64,000 bases of DNA from Eucalyptus grandis (taxonomy: Eukaryota > Streptophyta > Magnoliopsida > Myrtales > Myrtaceae). The notes below the pieces were generated by a model. It ran no database searches, was not told the DNA's origin, and saw only the letters and a list, made by a program, of their open reading frames with translations. Made by a program: the position numbers and the translations under genes. Location of the stretch: NCBI RefSeq assembly GCF_016545825.1, contig NC_052612.1:51505738-51569737 (forward strand), written 5' to 3'. Shown here piece after piece: positions 16,640 through 29,721 of the stretch (position 1 is the first letter of the stretch; every line of letters begins with the position of its first letter).

Positions 16640-17520
16640 CGCGCGTTCGGTAGAGAGAGAAAGAGAGGGGGGAGGAGAGAGAGGAAGAGGAGCCCATTGC
16701 CAATTTGCCAGTATCTCTCTCTAATTTTCGTCTGTTTCTCTCTCTAAAAAAAAAAACTTCTCCGTCCAGCTCGCTCCCTCCCTGGTCGATCAATTCGGTC
16801 CTGAGGTGGAATCGCGCGGAGATCGACGCCCAAAAATTTTGCAATCCGGATTTCAGCTTTTCCCCCGGTCTCGCTTCTGCTCGGATCCGAGAGCAGCGAT
16901 GGGAACGAAACCCTAGCTCTCTTCTCTCCTTCTAGCTTCAAGATCAACGCACAAAGCCCTAGCTCCCGTCGCTTCCTTCTCTCGGGGCTGGTGCGTCGGG
17001 CCTGCGGAAATTCAGATCATGGGCGGCTGATTTCCGGCGGAAGAGAGTAGCTGTTCCGGTGGACGCGTGCGTTCGGCAGCAGCATTAGTTTTGGGAAGCC
17101 GTTGAGATTCGGGGAGTTTTCCGGGGATGGATTTGTGAGGACTCGAACTCGAGCTATCCAGCTTGCGCAGGCTCTTTTTTTCTATTTTTTTAAATCTCCG
17201 TCGTCGTCGTCGTCTCGTGCGATACGTCTTTGCTTGCACACGCCGTCACGGGCGCTGGATGAGCGGCTTGGATGGTCGCCCCGTTACTTGAGATAGCACC
17301 ATTTCTAGCTTGGCCGGGCGAGTGGTTGGCTTCGAGCGGATACGATGTTTGAAGCTGTATGAGTCCTAGGTTTATTAGGGAGGAGCGCCCGATAGTTCGA
17401 ATTGCCTTTTGATTGCTGCCTGATTATTGACATTCAAACGTGAGAGCTTCGGGTTTTGGCTTCTGGTGGTTTTGTCGGACGGCTTTGTCTTGGAGGGCGA
17501 CAATTGCTTGAGTGTGCGAA
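16640..17520 (+). promoter_or_regulatory. 5' leader of the eIF4E-binding gene, with telo-box and several short upstream ORFs
   Basis: Pyrimidine-rich DNA (16640-16790) leads into a GC-rich leader. A telo-box, AAACCCTAG, lies at 16908-16916; such boxes are common upstream of translation-related plant genes. If the leader is unspliced it carries at least six short ATG-to-stop frames before the main ATG: 16899-16916 (5 codons), 17019-17030, 17127-17138, 17259-17291, 17345-17362 and 17359-17412 (17 codons, overlapping the previous one). Transcript start and any leader intron cannot be placed from sequence alone. Confidence 0.5.
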
Positions 17521-19681
17521 ATGAGCTCAGACAGTGGAGATCCGTGCCTGTCGGATCAGCCAGTCCAGTCGACTAATGAAACAAAGTAGAGAACCAATCT
17601 TCAATTTCAATTTTTGATGGATATTCTATTGCATTTTAGAGCATAACACTCCGGAATGATAACAAACTTCCTCTAATGATGGTTCAGGAAGGCCAAGATA
17701 TCATATTCACGGGAATTTCTCTTGTCTCTGAGTGGATTGGATATTTGCAGGAATTTGCCTCGTGGATTCGACGAATCAATTCTTGCGTAAGATCCTCGTG
17801 TTTCATTTACATTTACGACGTGATATTGTAAAATGCAGAGTTTTGGCTGTTGTATGCTATGTTTGGCTGCAAGGATGCTAGGGTTGACTATATGCTGTTC
17901 TGATGTGCATTGGCTTTATTTGCTTAGTGATTTTGAGGATGCTTCCCAAGACCGGCAAAGGACCTCTGGCAGTTTTTTGCTGCAAGGTTATAGGCGAAAT
18001 GAGTATGGATCATCCCCACCTACGAGAGGGGATGTAAGTAATTATTCTCGAGGAATTCATGGCAGGTGGGATAGTCGCTCTTCTGGATGGAGCGATAAAG
18101 ACAGTGACTCGCAGTCTGATTGGGATTCAGGTACGTATTGAGATATTCCCCAGTCCATGTAGGCTCTCATTTGGAAAAGCATCTCTTGTTGGACAAATTT
18201 GGTAGCATTTTGGGTGACTAATTGAGTGCAAGTTTCAGTCAATTTTACAAGTCTTTGTTAGTTGAGGTGCTCTCTTACATTCTGATAGGCATAAACACGA
18301 ATATGTTTTCTCTTCTGTGCATACTTAATTAACAAGTGGTAATGGCAATTTGGGCACATTGTTGCGTTGATTGCATTGCAGTTGAGGTGTTCCCAGTCCA
18401 TTTCATTTCTCATTCACAAAGCACATCTCTTCATGCAGCTTTTATTATTATTCTATGAGTGTTTGTGTTATCTTTAGCTTTTAAGCCGAGTGTCAGGGCA
18501 CATGTAGTAGTATATATCAATGGCATCCAGCTATTCTTGCTTACAAATGCACAGTACTTTCTTGATCATTGTTCTTGTAATTAACCAATCACAGGGAACT
18601 TCCACATACTTCACTATCGACTAATTTGTTCTTCTAAGAGACAGATTGCCCAACATGTACTTACAAAGAACTTTAGGATGGTTCAGGATCCCTGTGCATG
18701 AGAATATAACAAATTCTATGGTTGACATGCATTTGGAATTGAAATAATTGGCAGAATGCTTATTTTTAATCCTTTCACGTTTATCAAGTCTTCTGTCCTT
18801 ATGCTTGATGAGATGTCATTTGACACCTCTGTGCAGCGATGGCTCTTGAAAGTGCCATCTGATAAGTTCTTGCTCTTATCTTTCATTCTCTGCTTCTAGT
18901 TTTGCAAGTGGATACTCAACTTTGTCATAAAAAAATTGTACCTAATCATATCAGCTCTCCTATATTGTACTTCTAGTAAGAAAGTTGAGAATAATTTGAC
19001 CATCACATCCCGGGGCAAACTCCAATCGCCCTCACTAATTCACTCAGAATTTGTTGATATGTATTGGCTTTTTGTGGTCTTTGATCTCTTGATAAGTTCT
19101 GTTAAGGTGCTGCCAGAGGATTAGAATCTTCATCAATTAGTTTATCTAGAATTGAATTCCTGCTCATGGATTGCAGATACAGGAAAACGTTATGCCAATC
19201 CATCACGACGGGGTTGGCAAGCCCCCGAGCATGATGGACTTCTTGGCAGTGGTGGTTTTCCACGACCATCAGGGTACACTCCCGGGGTGTCAGCTGCAAA
19301 GTTTCGGCCTAATGATCACTACCAGCTTAATAGGACTACAGAGCCATATCACCCTCCTCGTCCTTATAAGGTTTCTTGCTGCTACCTGAGAATTGCTGCA
19401 ATTTTGATATCTGCTTGTAGGATTTGGCAAATACCATGATTTACATAAATTGATGCTCATGTATTGTATAGTGAATCCCAGTTAAGTTTTTTTTTTTTTT
19501 TTTTTTTTGGTATATTTTCACTGGTAATGGAATCCTTCTTTTTCAGGCGTTACCACACTCACGTAGAGAAACTAATGACTCAATTAATGATGAAACATTT
19601 GGGTCATCTGAATTTACCAGCGAGGACAGAGCAGAAGAAGAAAGGAAAAGAAGAGGTTCCATCTCTCTCCCTCTCTCTTTC

Positions 19682-19712
<31 letters not shown>

Positions 19713-19726
19713 TCCTCTTTCACTCA

Positions 19727-19769
<43 letters not shown>

Positions 19770-22700
19770 ATGCACACACATGAGACTATACATGGACATT
19801 CAAGCATATTTGGTGGCGGCTGTAGAATGATACTTTTTTGTCCTGTGTATGCTGTTTTAGTACTTTAAGTGGCTAAAAGCTCAGGTTTCTCTTCTCACAC
19901 TTCTAATTTTTTTGTTGGATTTCTTTCAGCTTCATTCGAGTTAATGAGGAAAGAGCAGCACAAAGCATTCCAAGAACGGCAGAAGAATGGTTCAGAGAAG
20001 CATAACAATGACTTTGATATCTCTACACTTATGGATGACTCTACAGATCCGAATAAACAACTGAGCACAAGCAATGAATTAGATGAGCCCAAAGAACCAA
20101 AAGCATCCAACATTGAATCTGCAAAACTATCTTCAGGATCACAAATTGCTGGACCCCGACCACTTGTGCCTCCTGGATTTGCAACAACAGTCCAGGATAG
20201 GAAGTCAAATTCAGTGGAGGTATTTTACCTTACACATATGCGTCAACTCTTTTTAGATGATTTTATCTAACTGCTCTATATATTGGTTGCTAGTTGTATG
20301 GCAACTTCTCGAGGCTTCTTTTTTGGCTATGTAGACTAGGTTGTCGTTGTTCCTCTCATGATAATTCAAGTGATGTGAATGTTTTTTCCAATTGTGTGGC
20401 ATATTCTGTGCATGGCTTTTGCAGCATCTTCTTTTCTATTTGGAAGTAGGTATTTGGAAAAGAGTTGAGAAGATGTACAAATTTGGAGGTAGGTATTGTA
20501 GGATGATTACTTGCATAAGTCTAATTCATTTAGACAAATTACAGAACCACTGTCATCCTGTCATCCAAAGCAGGAGATAATTGACAGAGGTGAAATAAGA
20601 TTTTCAACTTGTGTGTTTTGACCAATCACAAGTTTTCCTTTAGTTTCATATCTCTTCATTATAGGTAGCGAAACTTTTCTTGATTTACTTGTCACAGAAG
20701 ATGAGCTTCTTAAATTCTTCTCTAATCAAGACAAAGCAGGTTAACTCCTGAACAATAGTTCTAGAAACGAAAAATCTTTAGTGATTACTGATATTGTGGC
20801 AGAACGTTTTATCCAAAACCTTAAATTATTAAGTAGAGGAAGACTTATAACCATGTAGTTAATGATGTGTTATTATACTTAATGCTTCCCTGCGTGTTAA
20901 GTCAGTTTTTTACATGGTGGCATGACTCGACTTGATATCATGAAATGGGCACAGCTCTTATTTTGTGTGAGCCAGTTGTGAACACATCACAGGCAATGAG
21001 TTTTTGAGGAGAATGCCAGGATCCGAACTCTTGACTTGTGCTTTGATAATTGATATTATGTTAGAAAGCTTAAGCTATTATTAGGTGGGGAGAAACTACA
21101 TGAATATAGGCACATTATAGATTTAGGGTTGTACTCCATGTTGATATTTTGGTTTATCTTCTTGCAGGTTGTCATTCAACCAAGCATTTTCTATACTGCA
21201 GTAGAACAGTGGTACCATTAGTTGTTTGTTTGCTTTTATCTATTTCTTTATTTAAATATTAAAGCTGAGATACCGGCAACTGGATAGTGTTCTCGCTATG
21301 AGATTTGAATCAATTATGGTGCTCAATAATTGTTTATGGTTTTTCTTTTCAGTACAATCATGGACATCCTGCTAGCACACTGATATTAAATTGGCATAGA
21401 GTCATGCAGTTATATCGTGACAAAGACTAATCGTTGTGTTCCATAACGAGTTCATTTCTCTTCTTTATACCTAGGTCAAGACTTCGGCACCTGATGGTAG
21501 CATCTTTAATGCGAGGGATAATATCGTGTTGAATGGTTTGTACGATGGTCAGAGGGATAAGGAAACAGCTGATGAAATGAGTCTGATTGCAAGGCTGCAT
21601 GTAACCCCAGAACTCCAAAGTTCAGAGATGGATAAGAATGAAGTCATCATATCACCTGCTTTAGATATTTCTAACCAGACTCTTGGTGGGAAGAAACTGT
21701 TAGGAACTTGCAATCTTTCAGAAACTTCAAAATCTTCAGATATTGGGCAAAGCATAGACGTTGACTCTCAGGAGGCAGAGCAAAACAAAATTACGGGTCA
21801 ATCAGATCATTCCACTACAATTCTGGAAAAACTTTTTGGTAGTGCTTTATCATTAGAAAGTGCTGTCTCATCTTCACATACTGAGGTACTAATCATCTGG
21901 TTATTGTGTATCTGTTTTGTAACTTTGATGGAGGATATGATTGTGCGGATTGCATGTTTAGAGCCTGATAACAAATGAAACCATGAGGCAGTTCTAATAG
22001 GTTCAGTTAAAGATTCTGTTATCTAAAGCATCTGTCTCATGTCAAATAATGTTTGAACCATGAACCACAGGATCCTCATAGAACAGGAATGAAACAACAT
22101 GTTCTGTCATTAAGAGGCAACTAGAGAGGGGTATACGTGGTGCTTGTGAGCAGGAGAATTAGCTCACATACTGTTTAACATTATAATAAAGACTTTATAG
22201 ACTGTTGTTGACTGATAAAGTGCCATTGTTGGTAGACTTGGCAATTGGGAAAGTGTGATTGTGCATCGTGCCGGTCATTAAGGGAAGTTTGACAAGATCT
22301 AGTCAAATGGAAAATGTGATTGTGTCTAAGAAGAGTCTAACTAGATCTTTTTGGTGTTGTGCATCCCTTGAACTTTGTGAAATACTTTCCTTTTAGGACA
22401 TCACATGTAATCCTTATTATTAACTTGAGGCTGAAATTTACTAGTACATATTTGGTTGTCTAAAGTTCTTCTGGGACATTTATCTAACTGCAAAAAGGAA
22501 AACTTTCTGCCTAGTGACTTCATTGACATATTTTACTGCTTCCTTTAGCTTCAAGGCACTAAAGGTGATGACGTATGGAGCTCTCACAGTAGCCACTCTT
22601 CCAAATTTGCTCATTTGTTTGTTGAAGGTGAGGCTGCAACAGTATTCAGGCCTAATGCTGTTCAAGTTGTTGGTTCGAATTTTGAATGTGTCATAAGCAT

Positions 22701-25124
22701 TGATGTTCTTTTAATTTTGCTGCAGAAAAGAAAACTACGGATGATTCCTTATCTGGAAGGCCCAAAGACTTGCTATCATTAATCGGTGTGGGTGAAAAAG
22801 GTGAATCATTGGTTTCTGATGTGCAAATGCTGGAGCAACCATGGTCAAAGAGTCTCTTTTCAAGCTCTCAACCTAAAGATAAGCAGATGATGAAGGGCAC
22901 TGCGTCTGCTGCAGTTGGAAGTCGCGAGCAGTTCACTGATCGCAAACCAGGGGGAGTTCCAGCTGTCCTTACATGTGAAGATCTTGAGAATACCATCTTG
23001 TCAGAGATTAGTGACGGTGGATCAGACCCGCAGCAGCCTTTGAAGGCTTGGGATGGCAATGAGGCAAAGGCTGCTCAGCCAAGAGCCAATGTTGATAATC
23101 TTGCATCCCAGCACCTCCTTTCCTTATTACACAAGGGAACGGAACACAACAATGTGGCCCTGTTCCCCAGTTTTGATGCTAAATTTGCAGATAAGGTGGA
23201 CACTCTTGAAGGAGAAAGGACCAGCAATTTACTGGGTGACTCTAAAGAGACGAGTGATAGTCTTCCTAATTGTGGGAACACGTTGACTCTTGAAACTCTT
23301 TTTGGAACTGCTTTCATGAAGGAGCTGCAGTCAGTTGGAGCTCCAGTCTCTGCTCATAGGAGTTCTACCGGGTCCGCCAGAGTCGAACCATTCAACCCTC
23401 ATGGATCTTCCCATGGTGTAATTGATGAAAGTATGCTAGCTTCCGCAGAAAGTGAAGCTATATCGAGCAGGAATATTCACGAAAGCAATGGGATGGCATT
23501 GAATAGAAGTCATCAATCTAATATGGACATTACAGAAGATCATTTCTTGAAATTTGATCATTTCCGAACCGAAGTAGATACTCTACAGCTACAACCTGAA
23601 GTAGGGCCCAAGCTTAGCAATTTTGACGGGCCAGCTGAAATTCGGCTTCCTGAAGAGGATAGTCTGATAAGTGTTAGCGATCCTCTGAATCTGCGGGGCT
23701 TAATGGCTGGTCGGCATCCTGATAAAGCTGAGTTGTCCTCCAGCAACGCGCCATTTGATGTTGTTGAAAACTTTGCAGCGCATGGCATCTTCAAGGAAGA
23801 AAAATATGCTAGAGAGCAAGTACCTTCGCATTTCCATCAAATTCCCTTCAGTAGGAGGGAGCCGGATATTCCGTTTTCAAATGTTCATGTTCAACAATCT
23901 TCTCCTCAGCTTCATCCCCACCGTCTGAACCACGTTGGGCCAATGTTTAATTCTCTAGATTCTCATACTGTTCATAGTAATGCTCCAGTGAAGATTGCAG
24001 ATGGTATTCTCCATCATGATCAACTAAATTACCAATTTCCTGCAAATATGGTCCGCCCTCAGATGCACCATCTGAGCAGCGGATATCCTGGATTTGATCC
24101 TCCAAGTCATCATCCTATGGCGCAACAGATGCATCTGCCACCAAGTTTTCCTCCACCACATCAGTTACAGGGATTTCATGGTGGGCCCCAGGTGACTCAT
24201 CTGAACAACCAGGTCTCTGGACTTATTCAGGAACTTAACCCGATTCAAGGTTTTCCTTTTGGTCAGCGGCAGCCAAATAGTGGAATACCACCGCCTGGTA
24301 AAGAAACATTCCCTTCTGTGATTTTGTTTAATGCCTTTTCTTTACCAGATTTAGATTCATGGCGTTTTCTCTGGGACTTGTCAGGGTTAAAATGATTTTC
24401 GGCAAAGCACTTCACTAATAATGGAGGTGCTTGGTATCTAAATGCGTCCTTTGGTCATTTGTATAGTGTCATGTTAATGTGTGACCCTTTGTCATATGGA
24501 ATACCTTGTTTTCTAAAGCATTGATAATAAATAAATAATATGAGGATAGTTAGTGTGCTGAAAATTGCAAAATTTCCCCACGTTATTGCTTAATAAGTGC
24601 ACTGGAGCACTTGTCAACAAGACCCCATAATTATTCTGGAATCAGGTGTCCACTTGCTGAGGGTTGTTATCATTACCACCCTTTGCTTACAGTATTTGAC
24701 TCCCTGACAGTTTAGACGTTAGTCCTTGTTCTGTTTGGCCTAGTTGATGCAAGTCTTGTTAGGTGTCACAGCTGTCATGATTCAGATAAGTTAAGTCTTG
24801 TTTTCTTTTATCTTGTAGACCTATCATTCAGACCAATAATCATCAGCTTTAGAATCACTTTTTCTATATGCATAAGCTGCCGGGAAGGCTTTTTTTCCCC
24901 CTTCTCCCTGTTGGAAGTTAATGTTGGATCCAAAGTGAGGTCTTGCCTGTGTGTGGATGATTGCTTCACTGACACCTCCTTTTGTTTCGAATTATTCAGC
25001 TCCTGAAGCCAGCATTGGAAACAACCATCCAGAAGCATTTCAAAGGCTTATTGAGCTGGAGCGGCGGGCAAATGCAAAGCAGATGAATCCCTTTCGCCGC
25101 TGCCGCCGCCGCCGCTGGCCATAG
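17521..25124 (+). CDS. eIF4E-binding protein, 4E-T/CBE1-like
   Basis: Plant protein with a canonical eIF4E-binding motif, so it probably joins the mRNA cap-binding complex in the cytoplasm; Arabidopsis CBE1 (At4g01290) is the likely relative. Exons: 17521-17585, 17688-17786, 17928-18130, 19177-19370, 19547-19655, 19930-20219, 21475-21885, 22549-22627, 22726-24297, 25000-25124; all junctions keep phase (1048 residues). Exon 2 carries YSREFLLSLSGLDICRNLP, the YxxxxL-hydrophobic motif. Exons 3-6 carry conserved low-complexity stretches (SSPPTRGDVSNYSRGIHGRW; WQAPEHDGLLGSGGFPRPSG; RAEEERKRRASFELMRKEQH). Two similar helices recur: LEKLFGSALSLES and LETLFGTAFMKEL. The C-terminal third is His/Pro/Gln-rich. 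Oddity: at 25095 the frame slips in a GCC run. The annotated frame ends NPFRRCRRRRWP at TAG 25122-25124, whereas the shifted frame reads on as GHSQGMYGRDIDMGFRYR to TGA 25171-25173. The ATG at 17521 starts the exon joined to the motif exon. Confidence 0.88.
19655..19775. repeat. CT/CA compound microsatellite in an intron
   Basis: A (CT)n run followed by a (CA)n run lies in the intron after exon 5 of the eIF4E-binding gene, starting right at the splice donor. It should be highly variable in length. Confidence 0.9.
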
Positions 25125-25213
25125 CCAGGGAATGTATGGCCGTGATATCGATATGGGTTTTCGTTACAGATGAAGATTTCAAGCATCGATTTAGTGTGCA
25201 TGCCAGTGTACTC

Positions 25214-25250
25214 ATCTCTCTCTCTCTCTCTCTCCCTCCCTCCCTCTAGC
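25214..25250. repeat. CT microsatellite in the 3' UTR of the eIF4E-binding gene
   Basis: A (CT)n run followed by CCCT repeats, about 90 bases past the annotated stop. Confidence 0.85.
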
Positions 25251-25346
25251 ATGAAGGACGGGGTTTGATATGCGTATTATAAAATGGACAGATTTCGTAC
25301 CTGGTTTGCATTTTGGATTTCAGCTTTAAATAATGAAAAGAAAAAA

Positions 25347-25755
25347 AGCCAACAACTGAAAAAAGAAGGGTTAGTTTTTGGTCTTAAAACCAAAGCCCTT
25401 TTGCTAAAACATTTGCCCCCTCAACTGTCAATTGTTAGACATTCTAAAGCCAACAACTGAAAAAAAGGAGGGTTAGTTTTTGGTCTTAAAACGAAAGCCC
25501 TTTGGCTAAAAACCTTTGTCCACCCAGCTGTCAAATGCTAGACATTCTAAAGCCAACAACTGAAAAAAGAAGGGTTAGTTTTTGGTCTTAAAACGAAAGC
25601 CCTTTGGCTAAAAACCTTTGTCCACCCAGCTGTCAAATGCTAGACATTCTAAAGCCAACAACTGAAAAAATAAGGGTTAGTTTTTGGGTCTTAAAACCAA
25701 AGCCCTTCGGCTAAAATCTTTGCCCAATCGGCTGTCAAACCCTTGACACTCCAAA
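25347..25755. repeat. Four-copy tandem repeat, period about 102 bases
   Basis: Copies begin at 25347, 25448, 25551 and 25653, each with AGCCAACAACTGAAAAAA, then GGGTTAGTTTTTGG, TCTTAAAAC and a CAGCTGTCAA-like stretch. The two inner copies are the most alike; the outer two have diverged more, as expected of an array made by unequal exchange. Located about 200 bases past the eIF4E-binding gene, near where its transcript should end. Confidence 0.92.
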
Positions 25756-28148
25756 GGCTGGGTAAAGGGGAATGACCCCACTGGGTCGGCTAACTTGCAG
25801 GCTTCCTGAAGAGAAATGAGGAGCTAAATCATGCGAGGCCGAGCCCAAGGATTAGGTCGTACGTAATCGGGTCTGGCTTTATTGTGATCTCATACGTTTG
25901 GCCGTGCCTAGTCAACATATTGTTGGGTCGTTATCACTGGATGGAGCTATTCGCAGCAATTATTCTTTGCGTGACGCGGCAATGCTCGGCTCAGTGCGTT
26001 GGATTGCATAATGCACACTAAATTATTTTTGTATTGATCGGTCAAACAAAAATGAGATCCGCACGTCCACACCTAGACAAAGACATAATTAAAGCCTACC
26101 CATAATAATTCATCCCAGAAAGAGAGCAGCACGCAACTTTGAGAGGAGAGGAGATGAGATGAGATATGATGTGGAGTCTTTTTACCGTCCACTTGCGTAC
26201 TCCAGTTACTTCGCTAACTCTGCATTAGAGGCAGGCGTCGCAAGAAGAAAAAAGGATTAAAGCTCACTGGGGATGCTGATGACGAAAGAAAAGAATTGAA
26301 ATTCCGTAAATGAAAACGAGGCACTAATGTCAGAAACATTGATCGCAGTCTTTGAAGTGGGGACGGCGGCGGCGGCGGCGGCGGCTTGTTTCTGACTTTT
26401 GACTTCGTTGTCCGAAGGCACCAAATTCGACTTCTAACTCCTCCAAATTCGGTCTTTCCAGTACGAAAGTTGGGGGGAAAAGAAACATATTAAAACTCGA
26501 AAAGCCGTCCACGTTCGAAGTATTACGGCCGTGAGTTGTGTAAAGGTTAGCTCGATGCGTAGGATGCACGTCGAGAGGTTTTTGACTGCTGGGGCCCGTT
26601 ACTTGAGGTCCGACTCGCCGATGGGCCCAACCCTGGCCGTGGCACCACGCGCCCTGAGGCGCCTTTGTCCATGAAAATAATCGCCTGAGAAAGAAGCTAA
26701 AAAAGAAGGCATCTCTGCAAGTATGCAACCACCTAAAAGAAAAGAAAAGGAAAGGTGAGTTCTAGTGGCCAACAAATCATGTCGAACCGGACTTATTTTT
26801 CCTCAGCGGAAAAGCTCAAATGAGGGTACCAAATTGCTTGCGTTGACAGGGCCTAAAAAGGTACAGAAAAGATGAAGACAAGGATCAGCCAGACTGAGTG
26901 AGGCCAAGCCGGGGGCGGTGAAGGAAAGCCAAAGTGGTGGCCCTGTATCAGAATTTTTTCTGACAAAAAAAGGTTAAAAAATGAAGGGAAAAAAAGGGTA
27001 ACCTCATTTAAAACGCCTCTAGGATTCTGTTATGCATGTTTTTTTAGGCACGTCACTCTGCTCATTAACCCGTTACCATCAATAGTAGGATATACACGAC
27101 CTGAAGAAGCGGTAATAATTCGATGGTTGCCTACTACCTGATGAGATGGGAACTAAAGCTCACGAATTGACCCGTGTTTTCGAGATTCTTCTATGCGCAG
27201 CTGATGATGCTGGTCGCATGCGAGACTGGTCCTTTGAGGAGGCGAGCATGTACAAGTGGCTGATGGGACCTTCAGAGGGCCACTTTCGTAGAGGCGGAAT
27301 GTGACTGGTAGTCGATACCCATCGTAATCGATTAATCAGAGGCAGGATGCATGTACATTTGATACCTAACAGGATGAGATTCATAACAGATGGATATTGA
27401 TGATTGATTAATTACACCACGTTGTCGTTGTCACGTGGTGTATCTATCGTGTAAAATTCTCTCATTAGACTTTTCGTGACTCGAGAGCCTCATTTCTGAT
27501 GTTGAGGGAAACAAACAAAAAAGAACCGACTGATTTCAAAACCTGTCTCGGGCTACAGATGGAGAAAAAAAAAAAAAGAAAAAAGAAGAAGATTAGAAAT
27601 GGGTAGCATGGTGGCGGATTAAAAATCCTTGATCTAACATGTGGGGGAATGTACTGCACAGGCACCAATCAACCCGAGTAGGATCTGAGTAGGATCGGGG
27701 AGAAAAGGGTGGCTGTTTCACTGTGTCTTACCGAATTAGATTTGATGGACACCCTTCGCTCCCCCACTAATAATACACTTCAACATGCGTACGTACTTGA
27801 GCCCTCCCTCTCTCTCTCTCTCTCTCTCTCAACCTTTCTTCTTTTTTCTCTCTCTTATTCTGCATTTCTTGTTTTGATCCGGATTTTTGTGGACACAGCC
27901 ATCGAACCCCCTCTGTCCATACGCCTCCATTCTTTTTCAACATCCCCATTATTCCATTACGTCTTCTCTTCACTTTCCATTCAGAACACCCATTTGCTTC
28001 CCTCTCCCTCCCTCCTCTGTCTCTGTCTCTCTCTCTCTGTCTCTGTCTCTCTGTTGTTGTTCACATTCCACTCCTCCGACTCACTACCAACTTTCTCTCT
28101 TCGTCTCCAGTTTTGATCTACGCATACCTTGATAAGCAGGGTATTGAA
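25756..28148. other. Intergenic region with microsatellites, and 5' leader of the HIPP gene
   Basis: No gene supported. It contains a (CGG)n run at about 26364-26385, a (CT)n run at about 27803-27830 and CT-rich stretches at 28000-28055. The pyrimidine-rich DNA from about 27800 to 28110 is probably the promoter-proximal region or 5' UTR of the gene that starts at 28149. Confidence 0.5.
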
Positions 28149-29721
28149 ATGAAGGTCCGATCGCCTCTCCAGGATCTCAAATGTTAAACCTTTTAATACT
28201 TCATTGTTCTTCCTGCTCTGTTTCAGCTGAGGAACCATTTCAAGATTCCTTCTTTTTTATTCCATTGCTCTTGATTCTGCATGCAACTTTTGTTGGGTTT
28301 GCTTTTTGTTTCATCTTCTTTTGAAGGGTTCTGATCCAGGATCCGATATGTGCTTTGTCTTAAATAAAAAGTTGCCGATAAAAGGATCCATATTCTTGAA
28401 ATTCCTAGGAATGTTCTCATGGATTTGTCATGAGTTATCAGAGAGTTCTTTTTCTTCTGAACGAGTTATAAAAGGGCTCTTTTCAAAAAGTTGATGGCTT
28501 TCCAAATTAGAAGCTTTCCTTCTTTTCGATTTATTGTGTCCAGGAGTTCAATTTGATATCGTGTAATTCGTCAACCGACATTTTCTGTTACACTGAGCTG
28601 ATCTTCTTTGTTGGGTTTATTTTTCGTCTGTCATTTCAAACAAGTTGAGAACGAGAGCTGATCGATGCTGATACGGATCTACTGAATTGATATGTGCAGA
28701 AGCTCGTAGTGAAGTTGGATCTACACGATGACAAGGCCAAGCAAAAGGCCATGAAGACAGTCTCTACTCTTCAAGGTTCTTTATCCCTTCTCCAGCTTCC
28801 TCTTCTTTAAATCATTCGATTTCCCTGTTCTCCTCCCTTAAGACTTTTGTTTTATGGAATGAACTGGAAAAAGAAAACAGTGACCATGTGGGTTTGCTCG
28901 CTTGCTTTCTTCATTTTATATTTATGGAGTTTCTTAGTAAAATAAAATCAAGCATAATTTCAGTACATGAAGGTGGGATTTAATTTCAAGCATAAAACAT
29001 GGGATCCACATACATTCCTTGGGACCAATTGAGTGACTCACCAAACTAAAGACAGCTTATTTTCATGGGCCATAAAGCACTTCGCATTGATAAAGTCAAT
29101 CGGAAACGATTGTTCCTCAATTTTCCCCTTGATTTGTCCAGTCGTAGTTGTTGATTTTCTCATGCTACAGTGGATGATGAACTTAGAAAAGAACCGATAG
29201 TTTTCCCTTCTGAACACTATGTGTACCATTGTTTAGCCGAGGGAGAAAAATGTCCTGGAACAGTTCATTCACATGAATCTATTCTTTTAGGGATTGACTC
29301 CATCTCCATGGACATGAAGGAAAAGAAACTAACAGTGATTGGAACAGTCGACCCAGTGAATGTGGTGAGCAAGTTGCGCAAGTACTGGCAAACAGACATA
29401 ATCACAGTGGGGCCAGCAAAAGAGCCTGAGAAGAAAGAGGAAGCAAAACCAGAAGAGCCCAAGAAAGAGGAAGCAGCTAAACCAGAAGAGGCCAAGAAAG
29501 AAGAAGCGAAACCAGAGGAGGGAAAGAAGGAAGAACCCAAGAAAGAAGAGCCCAAAAAAGAAGAACCGAAGAAAGAGGAAGAGCCGAAGAAGCCTCAGGT
29601 GCCTCAGCCTGACCCTGTCCTTGAGCTTGTTAGGGCATACAGGGCGTACAATCCTCAGATGACCACCTATTACTATGCCCAAAGCATGGAGGAGAATCCG
29701 AATGCTTGTGTCATCTGTTAA
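28149..29721 (+). CDS. Heavy-metal-associated isoprenylated plant protein (HIPP), metal-site-less HMA domain
   Basis: Three exons: 28149-28154 (only ATG AAG), 28700-28775, 29291-29721; 170 residues. Residues 1-67 form one HMA (ferredoxin-like) fold: [20 protein letters not shown], then [13 protein letters not shown] and [14 protein letters not shown]. The usual metal-binding MxCxxC is replaced by DLHDDKAK, so metal binding is unlikely through this site, as in many HIPPs. Next comes a Lys/Glu/Pro repeat of about 55 residues (units such as PKKEE and AKPEE), then a Tyr-rich tail. It ends in CVIC, a CaaX box for farnesylation and membrane attachment. The tiny first exon is supported by phase and by the family's first-intron position. 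AATAAA-like signals follow the stop (29723 onward, and near 29923). HIPPs act in metal homeostasis, stress responses and pathogen susceptibility; the specific role here is unknown. Confidence 0.92.
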
